A stretch of DNA of 64,000 bases, taken from assembly GCA_025056255.1 (NCBI GenBank), contig JANWVT010000012.1:40978-104977 (forward strand). Direction: 5' to 3'. Source of the DNA: Bernardetiaceae bacterium (GTDB taxonomy: Bacteria > Bacteroidota > Bacteroidia > Cytophagales > Thermoflexibacteraceae). The notes beneath the pieces are model-generated. The model saw only the letters and a list, made by a program, of their open reading frames with translations, was not told the origin of the DNA and did not search any database. The position numbers and the translations under genes were made by a program. Positions within the stretch are counted from its first letter, which is position 1; the number at the start of each line of letters is the position of its first letter. Below are positions 54,306-63,973 of the stretch, piece by piece.

Positions 54306-54404
54306 TTAGCTGGAAAGGCGCCTTTATCTTGCACTTGGTAGGGTTGTTGGTGAAAACGCAAACAACAACTACGTGCAACATCAACGTGCAGCGTCAACGT
54401 GCAT
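54306..54404. repeat. degenerate hairpin plus CGTGCAA repeat element
   Basis: 54306-54336 resembles 34033-34064. Then GTTGTTGGTG (54343-54352) and AACAAC (54361-54366) form a short stem, directly followed by three CGTGCA units (54372-54403). The order hairpin-then-repeats is the same as at 63588-63665. The gap 54135-54470 otherwise has only a short hairpin CGCTTACAAGTAGAAGCG near 54222 and no gene. Confidence 0.5.
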
Positions 54405-54470
54405 TATTGAGGGATGGGTAACTATGTTGATAGCAATTAAAGTAGGCTGACCACGTAAATACGGTTGTTT

Positions 54471-55250
54471 TTAGTACACTTTCGTTCCTACAAAGTCGGG
54501 ACTGTCTAAGCAACTTAATGCATTAGCATGGGCAATGATAACTTGTTCAACACCGTTTTCAACAGCAGCGAGGGCATTTTCTAACTTTGGTATCATGCCT
54601 GCTGAAATGGCACCGCTTGCTTTGTACTGTTCAAACAGGGCACGGTTGATTTTGGGAATTACACTGTGCTCGTCGTCGGGATTGCTAAGTACGCCTTTTT
54701 TTTCAAAACAGTACATCAACCTTGTAGAGCAATGATGTGCCAGCGCATTGGCTATAGCAGATGCTATTGTATCGGCGTTTGTATTGAGCAACTGACCGGC
54801 TCCATCGTGCGTTAGAGGTGCAATCACGGGGGTTATGCCAGCTTCAATAAGATTCACTAACGTCAGGCTGTTTACTTTTTGAATGTCGCCCACCCAGCCA
54901 TAATCAACCCCTTCTTTTACAGGACGTTTGGCGGCAGTGATAACGTTCAAGTCAGCCCCAATCAGCCCAAGTGCATTGCATTTTTTGCTTTGCAAATGAG
55001 CCACAATTTGTTTGTTAACCAATCCGCCATAAACCATTGTAATAAGCTCTAAGGTTTCTTGGTCGGTGATGCGCCTTCCTTCGTGCATTTTGACAGGTAT
55101 GCCAAGCCGTTCAGCAAACCGAGTAGCTAATTTGCCACCTCCGTGCACCAATATTTTAAACCCTTCTAATGCCGCAAAATCGGTTAAAAAATCAGACAGT
55201 TTGTCGGGAGCGTCTATAATATTGCCTCCAATTTTCACAACCGTTAGCAT
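54471..55250 (-). CDS. argB: acetylglutamate kinase
   Basis: The second step of arginine synthesis; phosphorylates N-acetylglutamate. MLTVVKIGGNIID start, VHGGGKLATRFAERLG (Gly-rich substrate loop), 'GLIGADLNVITAAKRP', LLNTNADTIASAIANAL and KLENALAAVENGVEQVII are the kinase landmarks. The ATG at 55250 fits the family start; an alternative 14 codons longer begins with TTG. 259 residues. Other arg genes are not present in the window. Confidence 0.93.
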   Translation of the reverse strand: MLTVVKIGGNIIDAPDKLSDFLTDFAALEGFKILVHGGGKLATRFAERLGIPVKMHEGRRITDQETLELITMVYGGLVNKQIVAHLQSKKCNALGLIGADLNVITAAKRPVKEGVDYGWVGDIQKVNSLTLVNLIEAGITPVIAPLTHDGAGQLLNTNADTIASAIANALAHHCSTRLMYCFEKKGVLSNPDDEHSVIPKINRALFEQYKASGAISAGMIPKLENALAAVENGVEQVIIAHANALSCLDSPDFVGTKVY

Positions 55251-55273
55251 AGGCTCATCTATTTTAGATGCAA

Positions 55274-55302
55274 TTTGGCAAATTTGCGACAATATAGCTT
55301 TG
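55274..55302 (+). promoter_or_regulatory. promoter TTTG and TAGCTTTG for the SerC-like gene
   Basis: TTTG (55274-55277), 17 nt, TAGCTTTG (55295-55302): a good Bacteroidota promoter. The ATG at 55310 is only 8 nt past the -7 box, so the message may be leaderless. It sits in the 59-nt gap between argB and this gene, which are divergent. Confidence 0.5.
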
Positions 55303-55309
55303 CCACATC

Positions 55310-56365
55310 ATGTATTTTTTTTATCCCGGACCTGCTAAGCTACATGCTCTGGTGCCGCAGTGGACGGCAGAAATTTTTGCTGAAGGGTTAACCAGTCGCA
55401 ATCATCGCAGTCCAGAGATTATCCATTGTTACCAAAGGGCAGCAGAGGGTTTGCGGCTGAAACTGCACATCCCTTCTGACTATGCAATTTTGTTTACCTC
55501 ATCGGCAACAGAATGCTGGGAAATTTTGGGGCAGTCTTTCTTTGGCAACCGTTTTATGCACATTTTTAACGGCTCTTTTGGAGAAAAATGGGCGAAGGTG
55601 AACCAAAAACTGGGCAACCCAACACATGCCCTTCGGTATAGCTATAATGACTTGCTGCCTTTAAACAACCTGCCTGCTTCGGAGTGGATTTGCCTAACGC
55701 ATTGTGAAACCTCCAACGGCACTTATATTGCCAATGAACTACTATTAGCAGCCAAAGAACTATACCCTGAAAGGTTACTTGCCTTAGATGCCACTTCTTC
55801 TTTGGGGGGTATCTGCATTCCTTGGCAGGCAACCGACTACGTTTTTGCTTCTGTGCAAAAATGTTTGGGATTGCCTTCTGGTATGGCTGTGTTAGTGTGC
55901 TCACCCAGAGCGACCACACTGGCATTGCAACTGGCGCACACTACTCATTACAACAGCCTTGCCAACAGTTTGCCCCTTGCTGCTCAATACCAAACCACAC
56001 ATACGCCTAATATTCTTGGTATGGCTTTGCTCATGAAACTAACTGCACATATACCGCCTGTAAACGAAACAGACTGCACTTTGCGCCAGCGCGCTCGATG
56101 GTGGTACCAATGGCTGGAAAATAACGGCTTTGATTTACTGGTTGGTAACGCTGCCACTCGTAGCCCCACTGTGATTACCCTGCAAGCTCCTGCCGAAAAA
56201 ATTGCAACCCTGAAAAAACAAGCCACCCTAAATGGCTTTGTTTTAGGCAACGGCTACGGCGAATGGAAAGATACTACCCTCCGAATTGCCAACTTTCCTG
56301 CTATTACCGACCAAGAAGTGCTGGCGCTTCAAAAATTTCTACTTACTTTTCACCCCTCAAAATAG
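55310..56365 (+). CDS. class V aminotransferase, SerC-like
   Basis: A 351-residue PLP enzyme. Start MYFFYPGPAKLHALVPQ ('PGPA' block), 'LLFTSSATECWEIL' region as ILFTSSATECWEILGQ, 'GSFGEKWAKV', 'CETSNGTYI', LALDATSSLGGI and the PLP-lysine in ASVQKCLGLPSG. These fit the SerC/alanine-glyoxylate aminotransferase group. It could be phosphoserine aminotransferase, but the usual serA neighbour is absent. The stop is 7 nt from the ATG of the following gene. Confidence 0.82.
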   Translation: MYFFYPGPAKLHALVPQWTAEIFAEGLTSRNHRSPEIIHCYQRAAEGLRLKLHIPSDYAILFTSSATECWEILGQSFFGNRFMHIFNGSFGEKWAKVNQKLGNPTHALRYSYNDLLPLNNLPASEWICLTHCETSNGTYIANELLLAAKELYPERLLALDATSSLGGICIPWQATDYVFASVQKCLGLPSGMAVLVCSPRATTLALQLAHTTHYNSLANSLPLAAQYQTTHTPNILGMALLMKLTAHIPPVNETDCTLRQRARWWYQWLENNGFDLLVGNAATRSPTVITLQAPAEKIATLKKQATLNGFVLGNGYGEWKDTTLRIANFPAITDQEVLALQKFLLTFHPSK

Positions 56366-56372
56366 GGTACAC

Positions 56373-56984
56373 ATGAAATTTATTTGTATCGGACGCAACT
56401 ATGCTGCGCACATTGAAGAATTAAAAAATGAGCGCAACGAAGAACCTGTGGTATTTCTCAAACCTGACACTGCTTTGTTGAAAGACAATCAGCCGTTCTA
56501 TCTGCCCGACTTTTCTAACGACATACATCACGAAGTGGAGATTTTATTGAAAATCTGCAAAGAAGGCAAATACATTGAACCCAAATTTGCTCACCACTAT
56601 TTTGAAGAAATCGGTTTGGGGGTAGATTTCACGGCGCGCGACTTGCAATCTAAATTAAAAGCCAAAGGATTGCCTTGGGAAATATCCAAAGCATTCAACC
56701 ACTCGGCAGTGGTTTCTCATTTTGTACCTGTACAGCAATATCCTGATTTAAAAAACCTGCACTTCCGTTTAGAAGTAAACGGCACCATTCGTCAGCAAGG
56801 TAATACTTCCATGATGTTGTTCGATTTTGCCACTATTATTAGTTATGTGTCTACATTTTTTACTCTTAAAAAAGGCGACATCATTTTTACTGGAACGCCA
56901 GCCGGCGTAGCACCTGTAGCCATTGGCGACCGCTTGAAAGGTTACATTGAAAACGACCTATTTTTTGATTTTGAGGTAAAGTAA
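56373..56984 (+). CDS. fumarylacetoacetate hydrolase family protein
   Basis: 203 residues, a small FAH-fold metalloenzyme: MKFICIGRNYAAHIEEL start, the Glu metal ligands in 'HHEVEILLKI', 'GVDFTARDLQSKLKAKGLPW' and the end block IIFTGTPAGVAPVAIGD. Likely an acylpyruvase/oxaloacetate tautomerase-like metabolite-repair enzyme. ATG 56373 starts the family N-terminus; the open frame extends upstream within the SerC-like gene. Downstream of that gene with a 7-nt gap. Confidence 0.9.
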   Translation: MKFICIGRNYAAHIEELKNERNEEPVVFLKPDTALLKDNQPFYLPDFSNDIHHEVEILLKICKEGKYIEPKFAHHYFEEIGLGVDFTARDLQSKLKAKGLPWEISKAFNHSAVVSHFVPVQQYPDLKNLHFRLEVNGTIRQQGNTSMMLFDFATIISYVSTFFTLKKGDIIFTGTPAGVAPVAIGDRLKGYIENDLFFDFEVK

Positions 56985-57196
56985 CAAGTCGCTACAGGCA
57001 TATCCATTCGTGCATTGCAGTAGATTTTGACCAAGAGGTAACGCTATTTCTGCAGAGTGGTCTTGCTGCCCAATCTATCGTCAGAGAGTTTTCTTGTAAG
57101 TAAAATGCAAAAAAATAATTGCTATTGTGCAACCTTCGTTTTTTGCTGCTTGTCTTTGGAAAGCAAAACAACCAATTAACAGCCGTGCAGGCATTC

Positions 57197-57781
57197 ATGA
57201 AATTGGCATTTATTTCAAGCAAGAGCGAAGAAACTTCTTACTGTAATCAGCATCAGGCATTGATAGAAGCTTGTCGGCAAGGAGACAGCCATGCCCAATA
57301 TCGCCTATATAGTTTATATGCCAAAGCTATGTATAACACGTGCTTGCGCATTACAGGCAACACAGCAATGGCAGAAGATGCTTTGCAAGAGACTTTTTTA
57401 ACGGCTTTCCAAAAAATAGATAACTACCGAGGTGCGGCTTCTTTTGGGGCTTGGCTCAAACGCATCGCCATCAATGCTGCCATTAACCATACGCGTAAAT
57501 GGAAGCGCGAATGGCTTGCCGACGAGCCCTTAGCCGATATACCCGAAGAAACGCCAGAAACCGACGAGGAGTTACCTTTAAAAATAGCTCTTGTACAGCA
57601 AGCCATCCAACAACTACCCGATGGCTTTCGCATTGTGTTTTCCTTGTATGCCATCGAGGGCTACGAACACAGCGAAATAGCTGACATACTGGGTATTTCA
57701 GTTTCCACTTCTAAAACACAGTACAGCCGCGCTAAGGCAAAGCTACAAAAAATATTACTGCAGAAACGCAAAGATTGGTAA
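57197..57781 (+). CDS. RNA polymerase sigma factor, ECF family (second operon)
   Basis: 194 residues. Region 2: 'YRLYSLYAKAMYNTCLRIT', 'AEDALQETFLTAFQKI' and 'FGAWLKRIAINAAIN'; region 4: 'GFRIVFSLYAIEGYEHSEIA', 'LGISVSTSKTQYSRAKAKLQK'. The linker holds an acidic stretch EETPETDEE. ATG 57197 is used, since upstream codons lack sigma features. Followed 20 nt later by a membrane protein gene that fits an anti-sigma factor. Confidence 0.92.
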   Translation: MKLAFISSKSEETSYCNQHQALIEACRQGDSHAQYRLYSLYAKAMYNTCLRITGNTAMAEDALQETFLTAFQKIDNYRGAASFGAWLKRIAINAAINHTRKWKREWLADEPLADIPEETPETDEELPLKIALVQQAIQQLPDGFRIVFSLYAIEGYEHSEIADILGISVSTSKTQYSRAKAKLQKILLQKRKDW

Positions 57782-57801
57782 ATAAAACCGATGCATTTGT
57801 T

Positions 57802-58386
57802 ATGAAAAATGATGAAATAGAAAAGTTTATCTACCAAAATAGAGATGCTTTTGACAGTGAAGAGCCCCCTGCCGAGTTGTGGGAGAGGATTCAGCAAAAA
57901 ATGAAAGCCAATAACTCGCCACGTGTGGTTCGTTTTTATTCTTTTCGGCGAGTAGCAGCTGCTATCATCATGATGCTGTTAGGAAGCCTTGCAACGTGGT
58001 TAGTGTATGAAAATGATGAGCTGAGAAAACATATAGCCTCCGTTAAAACTTTCACTCGGCAAAAGGCACCCGATTTGGCACAAATAGTTCCAGAACTTGC
58101 CGAAGCAGAGGCATTTTACACACAACAGATTCAGTTGAAAGCCTTAGAGTTGAGTCGCCAAGACTGGGCGGCGCTCAGCATGGAAAAAGATTATGAAATA
58201 GAGCTAAACAGACTGGCAGCGGCTTATGAAGAGCTCAAAGCAGATTTGTACCAAACAGGCAGTGAACAAGTGATAGGGGCAATGATTCAAAACCTACAAT
58301 ATCGCATGGAACTGCTCAATCAACAGTTGCAAATTATAAAGAAACTACAACAACAAAAATGGCAAAAACATGACAAAGTCAGCTAA
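57802..58386 (+). CDS. probable anti-sigma factor (single TM, coiled coil)
   Basis: 194 residues from ATG 57802; a longer start would require TTG. A cytoplasmic acidic start (KNDEIEKFIYQNRDAFDSEEPPAE in outline), one membrane segment (VAAAIIMMLLGSLATWLVY), then a helical, Gln/Leu-rich periplasmic part with coiled-coil character (IQNLQYRMELLNQQLQIIKK). It lies in a sigma/anti-sigma operon position and overlaps the next gene by 17 nt. No zinc motif visible. Role inferred from position. Confidence 0.7.
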   Translation: MKNDEIEKFIYQNRDAFDSEEPPAELWERIQQKMKANNSPRVVRFYSFRRVAAAIIMMLLGSLATWLVYENDELRKHIASVKTFTRQKAPDLAQIVPELAEAEAFYTQQIQLKALELSRQDWAALSMEKDYEIELNRLAAAYEELKADLYQTGSEQVIGAMIQNLQYRMELLNQQLQIIKKLQQQKWQKHDKVS

Positions 58387-59434
58387 AATCTTATCAATAC
58401 TAATAGCAGCGGGTTTTTTTTTCATACAACCAGCGCTTCATGCACTTGATCGTGTGGAAGTAAGCAAGAAAATAACTGAAAAATACGACATGCATCCTCA
58501 AGATATGCTGGATGTAAGCAATAAATACGGCACAATACACATTCATACTTGGGAAAAATCCGAAGTAATGGTAGAGGTAACTGTGCGTGCATGGAGTAAT
58601 AACGAGCGCCGCGCAAAAGAAGCTCTCGACCGCATTCAAATTAAGTATGGAAAAACAGGAAGCGTTGTACAATTTGAAACCCAAATTAACTCTTCTGCAA
58701 ATGTTTCTATCAACGTAAACAGTGGTTTTGAAATCAATTACTTAGTTTACATGCCCATTAGCAATAGCTTAAAGCTCAGCAACCGCTATGGTGGTGTTTT
58801 TATAGATAATTTTAATGGTTCGCTCGATGCTTTTGTTCGGTATGGCAACTTAAAAACAAATAAAATGACGGGAGGCGATAAAAAAATTGATATTGCCTAT
58901 GGAAATGCCGATATTGAACAGTTAGAAAACGGCATCTTTGAAATCGCATACGGCAATGGCATCATTCGGGAAGCAAGTAAGCTAACGGTTCGCAACCGAT
59001 ATAGCAAAATGGAGTATGAAAATGTAAAAGAACTCCACACAGAAACAAAATACGGTGGTATTTTGATTGAAAATGAAGTAGAAACCATTACCGGAAACAT
59101 TGCTTACTCCGATTTCCGCGCGCATCGCCTAAAAAAGCAAGCCCAGATAGAAGCTCGTTATGCCGGGAATTTCAGCATAGACGAGGTAAGCAAAGGGTTC
59201 GAGCAGATTATTTTAGACGGTACTTATAGTTCTTTTACTGTTTACTTTGGCAGCAAGCACCACTTTGAGTTTTCTTTGTCTGCCTCTTATGGAAGTATCC
59301 GAATAGACGTGGGAGAAGCAGAAATCCGACGCGAGGTAAGCCAATCACACACCCAAATTTTGGAAGGGCAAGTAGGTAAAGCAGGAGGTAAGGTACGCAT
59401 TACTACCAAGTATGGCAGCATTCGCCTCAAATAA
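58370..59434 (+). CDS. exported DUF4097-like repeat protein
   Basis: 354 residues with signal peptide (ILSILIAAGFFFIQPALHA). The mature part is a long series of beta strands separated by near-identical YG turns: NKYGTIHIHT, NRYGGVFIDN, VRYGNLKTN, IAYGNADIE, IAYGNGIIRE, NRYSKMEYE, TKYGGILIE, ASYGSIRID and TKYGSIRLK. This suggests a solenoid of short repeats like DUF4097/adhesin-type folds. The start overlaps the anti-sigma gene by 17 nt, so it belongs to the same operon, probably as the exported product or sensor. Confidence 0.8.
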   Translation: MTKSAKILSILIAAGFFFIQPALHALDRVEVSKKITEKYDMHPQDMLDVSNKYGTIHIHTWEKSEVMVEVTVRAWSNNERRAKEALDRIQIKYGKTGSVVQFETQINSSANVSINVNSGFEINYLVYMPISNSLKLSNRYGGVFIDNFNGSLDAFVRYGNLKTNKMTGGDKKIDIAYGNADIEQLENGIFEIAYGNGIIREASKLTVRNRYSKMEYENVKELHTETKYGGILIENEVETITGNIAYSDFRAHRLKKQAQIEARYAGNFSIDEVSKGFEQIILDGTYSSFTVYFGSKHHFEFSLSASYGSIRIDVGEAEIRREVSQSHTQILEGQVGKAGGKVRITTKYGSIRLK

Positions 59435-59585
59435 ATACGCAAAATGCCGTTTTTATGCTGTACATTTGCGGTTTAAATTTATTTCGCGTCATCCTGTAAC
59501 TTTCCGATAGACAAGCTATCAATTTATCGGGTAGAAAGCAGAAACAGGTTGACCTTTGCCTTGGTAAAAAACGTTCAACCAAGTT

Positions 59586-62500
59586 ATGAAACCCGATATA
59601 CGGCAGTTCTTACCCTTGCGCATTTTAGTATTAGATGGCGCAATGGGTACCATGATTCAACGTTATCAACTTTCTGAAGATGATTTCAGGGGTGAGCGTT
59701 TCAAAAATCACCCACATGATTTAAAGGGCAATAACGACTTACTTTCCATCACCCGACCCGATATTATTCAAGAAATCCACAGGCAGTATCTGCTGGCAGG
59801 TGCCGATATCATAGAAACCAATACGTTTAGCGCTACTCGCATTGCACAAGCAGACTATCAACTGGAGGCGTTAGCATACGAAATTAATTATCAATCGGCA
59901 AAAATTGCCCGCCAAGTAGCTGACCAAATCACTGCTCTGCAGCCCGAAAAACCTCGATATGTAGCAGGTGCTATTGGTCCGACCAACCGCACGGCTTCTA
60001 TTTCTCCCGACGTGAACGACCCCGGCTATCGCGCTGTTACTTTTGACCAATTAGTAGAAGCGTATTATGAACAAGTGTGCGGATTAGTAGATGGTGGAGT
60101 AGATATTTTGCTGGTGGAAACCATTTTTGATACGCTTAATGCCAAAGCAGCGCTTTTTGCTATTGAAAAATATTTCGATGAATTTCATGCTGCATCTACG
60201 CCTCCGCATCGAGAGCGCATGAACGGAGCGGCTCAAAACTTCCCATTCTTGGGAGTTCCCGGTAAACGCCTACCCGTAATGGTCTCTGGTACCATTACCG
60301 ACCAAAGCGGAAGAACACTTTCCGGACAAACAACAGAGGCTTTCTGGCATTCTATTTCTCATGCCAACATTATGAGCGTGGGCTTAAACTGTGCCTTAGG
60401 TGCACGCTTGATGTTGCCGTATGCCAAAGAACTCAGCCGTGTAGCGCATGTGGCAATCAGTATTTACCCCAATGCGGGTTTGCCCAATGAGTTTGGTCAG
60501 TACGACGAGACGCCTGAGCAAATGGTTGCCCAGCTTATCGAGTTTGCTGAAGCTGGCTTGCTCAATATTGTTGGCGGCTGTTGTGGCACTACGCCTGCCC
60601 ATATTCGCGCCATTGCCGAAACAGTGGCACGCTACAAGCCACGCACCATTCCAGAAAAAGACAACTACCTGCATCTGAGCGGATTAGAGCCTTTGAATAT
60701 CACTCCAGAAACCCGATTTGTCAATATTGGTGAGCGTACCAATGTAACTGGTAGCCGCAAGTTTGCCCGCCTCATTAAAGAGGGTAACTATGAAGCAGCC
60801 TTAGAAATAGCCCGTCAGCAGGTAGAAGGAGGAGCGCAAATTATCGATGTTAACATGGATGAAGGCATGTTAGATTCAGAAACAGCCATGGTAAAGTTTC
60901 TGAATCTAATTGCTGCCGAACCCGATATTGCGCGTGTGCCCATTATGATTGATTCCTCTAAGTGGAGTGTGATTGAAGCCGGTTTGAAATGCGTACAAGG
61001 AAAAAGTATTGTCAACTCCATTTCCTTAAAAGAGGGAGAAGCTAAATTTAAAGAGCAGGCGCACCTCATTCGGCGCTATGGAGCAGCTGTGGTAGTTATG
61101 GCGTTTGATGAACAAGGGCAAGCAGACACTTACGAACGCCGCATCCAAATTTGCAAACGCAGCTACGACATTTTGGTGAACGAAGTGGGTTTTCCACCTC
61201 AGGACATCATTTTCGACCCCAACATCCTCACGGTTGCAACTGGTATCGAAGAACACAACAACTATGCAGTAGACTTCATCCGAGCTACTCGTTGGATTAA
61301 AGAAAATTTGCCCGGTGCAAAAGTTTCTGGCGGGGTAAGCAATATTTCTTTTTCATTCCGCGGAAACGATGTTGTACGCGAAGCCATGCACGCTGCTTTC
61401 CTCTATCATGCTATTCAGGCAGGTATGGATATGGGCATTGTCAATGCTGGCATGATTGAAGTGTACGAAGAAATACCCCAAGACCTCTTAGAACGCATAG
61501 AAGACGTGTTGCTCAATCGTCGCCCAGATGCTACCGAGCGACTGATTGAGTTTGCCGAACAAGTGAAAAACAAAGGCAAGGAAGTAATCAAAGATGAATC
61601 TTGGCGCAACGAACCCGTACAGGAACGCTTGAAACATGCCCTCATTAAAGGCATTGTAGACTACATTGAGCAAGATACCGAAGAGGCACGCCATCTCTAT
61701 GAACGTCCGTTACAGGTGATTGAAGGTCCGCTGATGGACGGCATGAACGTTGTAGGCGACCTTTTTGGAGAGGGTAAAATGTTTCTTCCACAAGTAGTCA
61801 AAAGTGCGCGCGTCATGAAAAAAGCCGTTGCCTATCTGATTCCGTTTATTGAGGAAGAAAAACGCAACAACCCCAACGCAGTGCAAGGAAACGGGGCTGG
61901 TAAAATCTTGCTGGCAACTGTTAAAGGAGACGTGCACGACATCGGCAAAAATATCGTGGGAGTGGTGCTGGCATGTAACAACTTTGAGATTATCGACTTA
62001 GGGGTAATGGTGCCAATGGAAAAAATACTTGACACTGCCCAACACGAAAAAGTAGATATGATTGGTCTGTCGGGATTAATCACGCCTTCTTTAGATGAAA
62101 TGGTTTACGTGGCGCAAGAAATGGAAAAGCGCAAAATGACTATTCCACTGCTTATTGGAGGGGCAACTACTTCTCGCATGCATACCGCAGTTAAAATTGC
62201 ACCCCAGTACAGCCATCCTGTCATTCATGTGTTAGATGCTTCTCGTAGTGTTCCGGTAGCAACTGCTTTGCTGAGTAAAGAACAAGGCGTCAGAGAATCG
62301 TTTGTGAATCAGATTCGAGAAGAGTACGAAAAACTTCGCGCCGACCATGCTGCTAAGCAAGGCAATAAAAACTACATTTCTCTTGCCGAAGCCCGCGCTA
62401 ACAAGGTACAGATAGACTGGCATGCCGCTCCTATTGTAAAACCTTCATTTTTAGGCATAAAAGTCTTCGACCATTATCCACTTAGTGAACTGGTTGGGTA

Positions 62501-63410
62501 TATAGATTGGACCCCCTTCTTTCAATCATGGGAATTAGCGGGGCGCTTTCCCGCCATTTTAAATGACCCCATAGTAGGAAGTGAGGCGCGCAAACTATAT
62601 CAAGATGCGCAAGTGATGCTCAAACACATTGTAGAAAACCGACTGCTACAAGCCAAAGCAGTAATAGGCTTCTTCCCTGCTAACAGTGTGACAGACGACA
62701 TAGAACTGTACGACTTCGAAGAACTTGTTTGGGAAACACCATGCGATGCACACACTACGCATCGGCAAGTGTGTTACAAAGAAAATAGGCAGGTAGTAAA
62801 AGCTTTGCTGCACAATTTGCGCCAGCAGAATAAAAAAGCCAAAAACTTACCTAACTTCTGTCTCAGCGATTTTATCGCCCCCAAAGAAAGTGGGCGTCAG
62901 GACTATATCGGTGCTTTTGCTGTTACAGCCGGTATAGGCGCCGACCAACTCGCTAAACACTATGAAGCTATGCACGACGACTATAGCAGCATCATGGTGA
63001 AAGCTCTTGCAGACCGCTTGGCAGAAGCATTTGCCGAGCGCATGCACGAACGAGTGCGAAAAGAATTCTGGGGGTATGCGCCTGATGAAAAATTTGACAA
63101 CGAAGATTTGATCCGTGAAAAATATATCGGTATCAGACCTGCTCCGGGCTATCCAGCCTGCCCTGACCACTTGGAAAAGCGCACTTTGTTCCAACTGCTG
63201 CGCGTAACCGAACATATTGGTTTGCAACTAACTGAGAGCTGCGCTATGTATCCAGCTGCATCTGTTAGTGGTTGGTATTATGCACATCCAGAAGCCAAGT
63301 ATTTTGGACTGGGCAAAATTGGCAAAGACCAAGTGGAAGACTATGCCGCCCGTAAAAATATGTCCGTAGAAGAAATAGAACGCTGGTTGAGTCCTGTAAT
63401 AGGTTACTAA
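59586..63410 (+). CDS. metH: methionine synthase, cobalamin-dependent
   Basis: A 1274-residue enzyme transferring the methyl group of methyltetrahydrofolate to homocysteine via B12. Domains in order: homocysteine binding (about 1-350; zinc cysteines in GLNCALGA and GGCCGT), folate binding (about 355-640; [19 protein letters not shown]), cap helices (about 650-740), B12 domain (DVHDIGKN with the cobalt-ligand His near 783) and the AdoMet-activation domain (about 930-1274; [12 protein letters not shown]). Compared with E. coli MetH it has an inserted stretch of about 20 residues near 205 ([18 protein letters not shown]). No B12 riboswitch is visible upstream. Confidence 0.96.
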   Translation: MKPDIRQFLPLRILVLDGAMGTMIQRYQLSEDDFRGERFKNHPHDLKGNNDLLSITRPDIIQEIHRQYLLAGADIIETNTFSATRIAQADYQLEALAYEINYQSAKIARQVADQITALQPEKPRYVAGAIGPTNRTASISPDVNDPGYRAVTFDQLVEAYYEQVCGLVDGGVDILLVETIFDTLNAKAALFAIEKYFDEFHAASTPPHRERMNGAAQNFPFLGVPGKRLPVMVSGTITDQSGRTLSGQTTEAFWHSISHANIMSVGLNCALGARLMLPYAKELSRVAHVAISIYPNAGLPNEFGQYDETPEQMVAQLIEFAEAGLLNIVGGCCGTTPAHIRAIAETVARYKPRTIPEKDNYLHLSGLEPLNITPETRFVNIGERTNVTGSRKFARLIKEGNYEAALEIARQQVEGGAQIIDVNMDEGMLDSETAMVKFLNLIAAEPDIARVPIMIDSSKWSVIEAGLKCVQGKSIVNSISLKEGEAKFKEQAHLIRRYGAAVVVMAFDEQGQADTYERRIQICKRSYDILVNEVGFPPQDIIFDPNILTVATGIEEHNNYAVDFIRATRWIKENLPGAKVSGGVSNISFSFRGNDVVREAMHAAFLYHAIQAGMDMGIVNAGMIEVYEEIPQDLLERIEDVLLNRRPDATERLIEFAEQVKNKGKEVIKDESWRNEPVQERLKHALIKGIVDYIEQDTEEARHLYERPLQVIEGPLMDGMNVVGDLFGEGKMFLPQVVKSARVMKKAVAYLIPFIEEEKRNNPNAVQGNGAGKILLATVKGDVHDIGKNIVGVVLACNNFEIIDLGVMVPMEKILDTAQHEKVDMIGLSGLITPSLDEMVYVAQEMEKRKMTIPLLIGGATTSRMHTAVKIAPQYSHPVIHVLDASRSVPVATALLSKEQGVRESFVNQIREEYEKLRADHAAKQGNKNYISLAEARANKVQIDWHAAPIVKPSFLGIKVFDHYPLSELVGYIDWTPFFQSWELAGRFPAILNDPIVGSEARKLYQDAQVMLKHIVENRLLQAKAVIGFFPANSVTDDIELYDFEELVWETPCDAHTTHRQVCYKENRQVVKALLHNLRQQNKKAKNLPNFCLSDFIAPKESGRQDYIGAFAVTAGIGADQLAKHYEAMHDDYSSIMVKALADRLAEAFAERMHERVRKEFWGYAPDEKFDNEDLIREKYIGIRPAPGYPACPDHLEKRTLFQLLRVTEHIGLQLTESCAMYPAASVSGWYYAHPEAKYFGLGKIGKDQVEDYAARKNMSVEEIERWLSPVIGY

Positions 63411-63521
63411 GCAGAACAGCTACATGCATATCGAAAATAAGCGGTTAGCAATTATTAGGTGTAAGAGCTTATTGGGTTTAAATTAAGGGTTTACAAAGTT
63501 TTTACCCAAGCCATAGTAACT

Positions 63522-63890
63522 GACAGGCTATTATGCTTCCTATGCCGCGGTGTGTGTCCTCACACACCGCCGAGGAGGTTGATAAGGGTTGTTCGTGGAG
63601 AGGCGAACAACGGCGACGTGCAACGGCGAGGTGCAACGGCAGCGTGCCACAGCGGCGTGCCTCTTTTCACAGACAGGATTTCGGCTATTATGCTCCCTAT
63701 GCCGCGGTGTGTGTCCTCACACACCGCCAAGGAGGTTGATAAGGGTTGTTCGTGAAGACACGAACAACGGCGACGTGCAACGGCGGCGTGCAACAGCGAG
63801 GTGCCGCAGCAGCGTGCAATGGCGAGAAGCAACAGCAGCGTGGCATCTTCTTTTTACAGACAGGATTGCAGGATTGACAGGCTATGACAC
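63522..63890. repeat. tandem duplication of a 157-bp hairpin/repeat element
   Basis: Two units begin at 63526 and 63683, each with GGCTATTATGC. Both contain a 10-bp stem GCGGTGTGTG/CACACACCGC with TCCT loop (63547-63570; 63704-63727), then a second hairpin GTTGTTCG.../CGAACAAC (63588-63611; 63745-63768), then 5-7 degenerate GTGCAACGGCG units (63611-63665; 63768-63840). GACAGGATT motifs border the units, and a third start GACAGGCTATGAC follows at 63876. No coding sequence is supported here; several short open frames cross it only because the repeat has few stop codons. Confidence 0.85.
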
Positions 63891-63930
63891 TATTGCCCGC
63901 ATTCTTGCGGCAACTGTGATAAAAACAATA

Positions 63931-63956
63931 GCGGCAGGAGGAACTCCTCCTGCCGC
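63931..63956 (-). terminator. terminator of the gene entering from the right edge
   Basis: GCGGCAGGAGG (63931-63941) and CCTCCTGCCGC (63946-63956), a perfect 11-bp stem with a 4-nt loop, followed on the minus strand by TATTGTTTTTATC. It lies 17 nt after the stop codon at 63974-63976. Confidence 0.8.
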
Positions 63957-63973
63957 CAACAGATGCGCTGACC

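Noticed and set aside
59435..59585. Cobalamin or SAM riboswitch before metH
   Set aside because: No B12-box or S-box consensus is seen; only two short alternative hairpins.
63533..63832. Several overlapping short open frames on both strands
   Set aside because: They run through the tandem 157-bp element, repeat the same residues because of the repeat, and lack protein-like composition.
63611..63840. Possible CRISPR array
   Set aside because: The units are 10-13 bp, imperfect and contiguous without spacers, and there are no cas genes.
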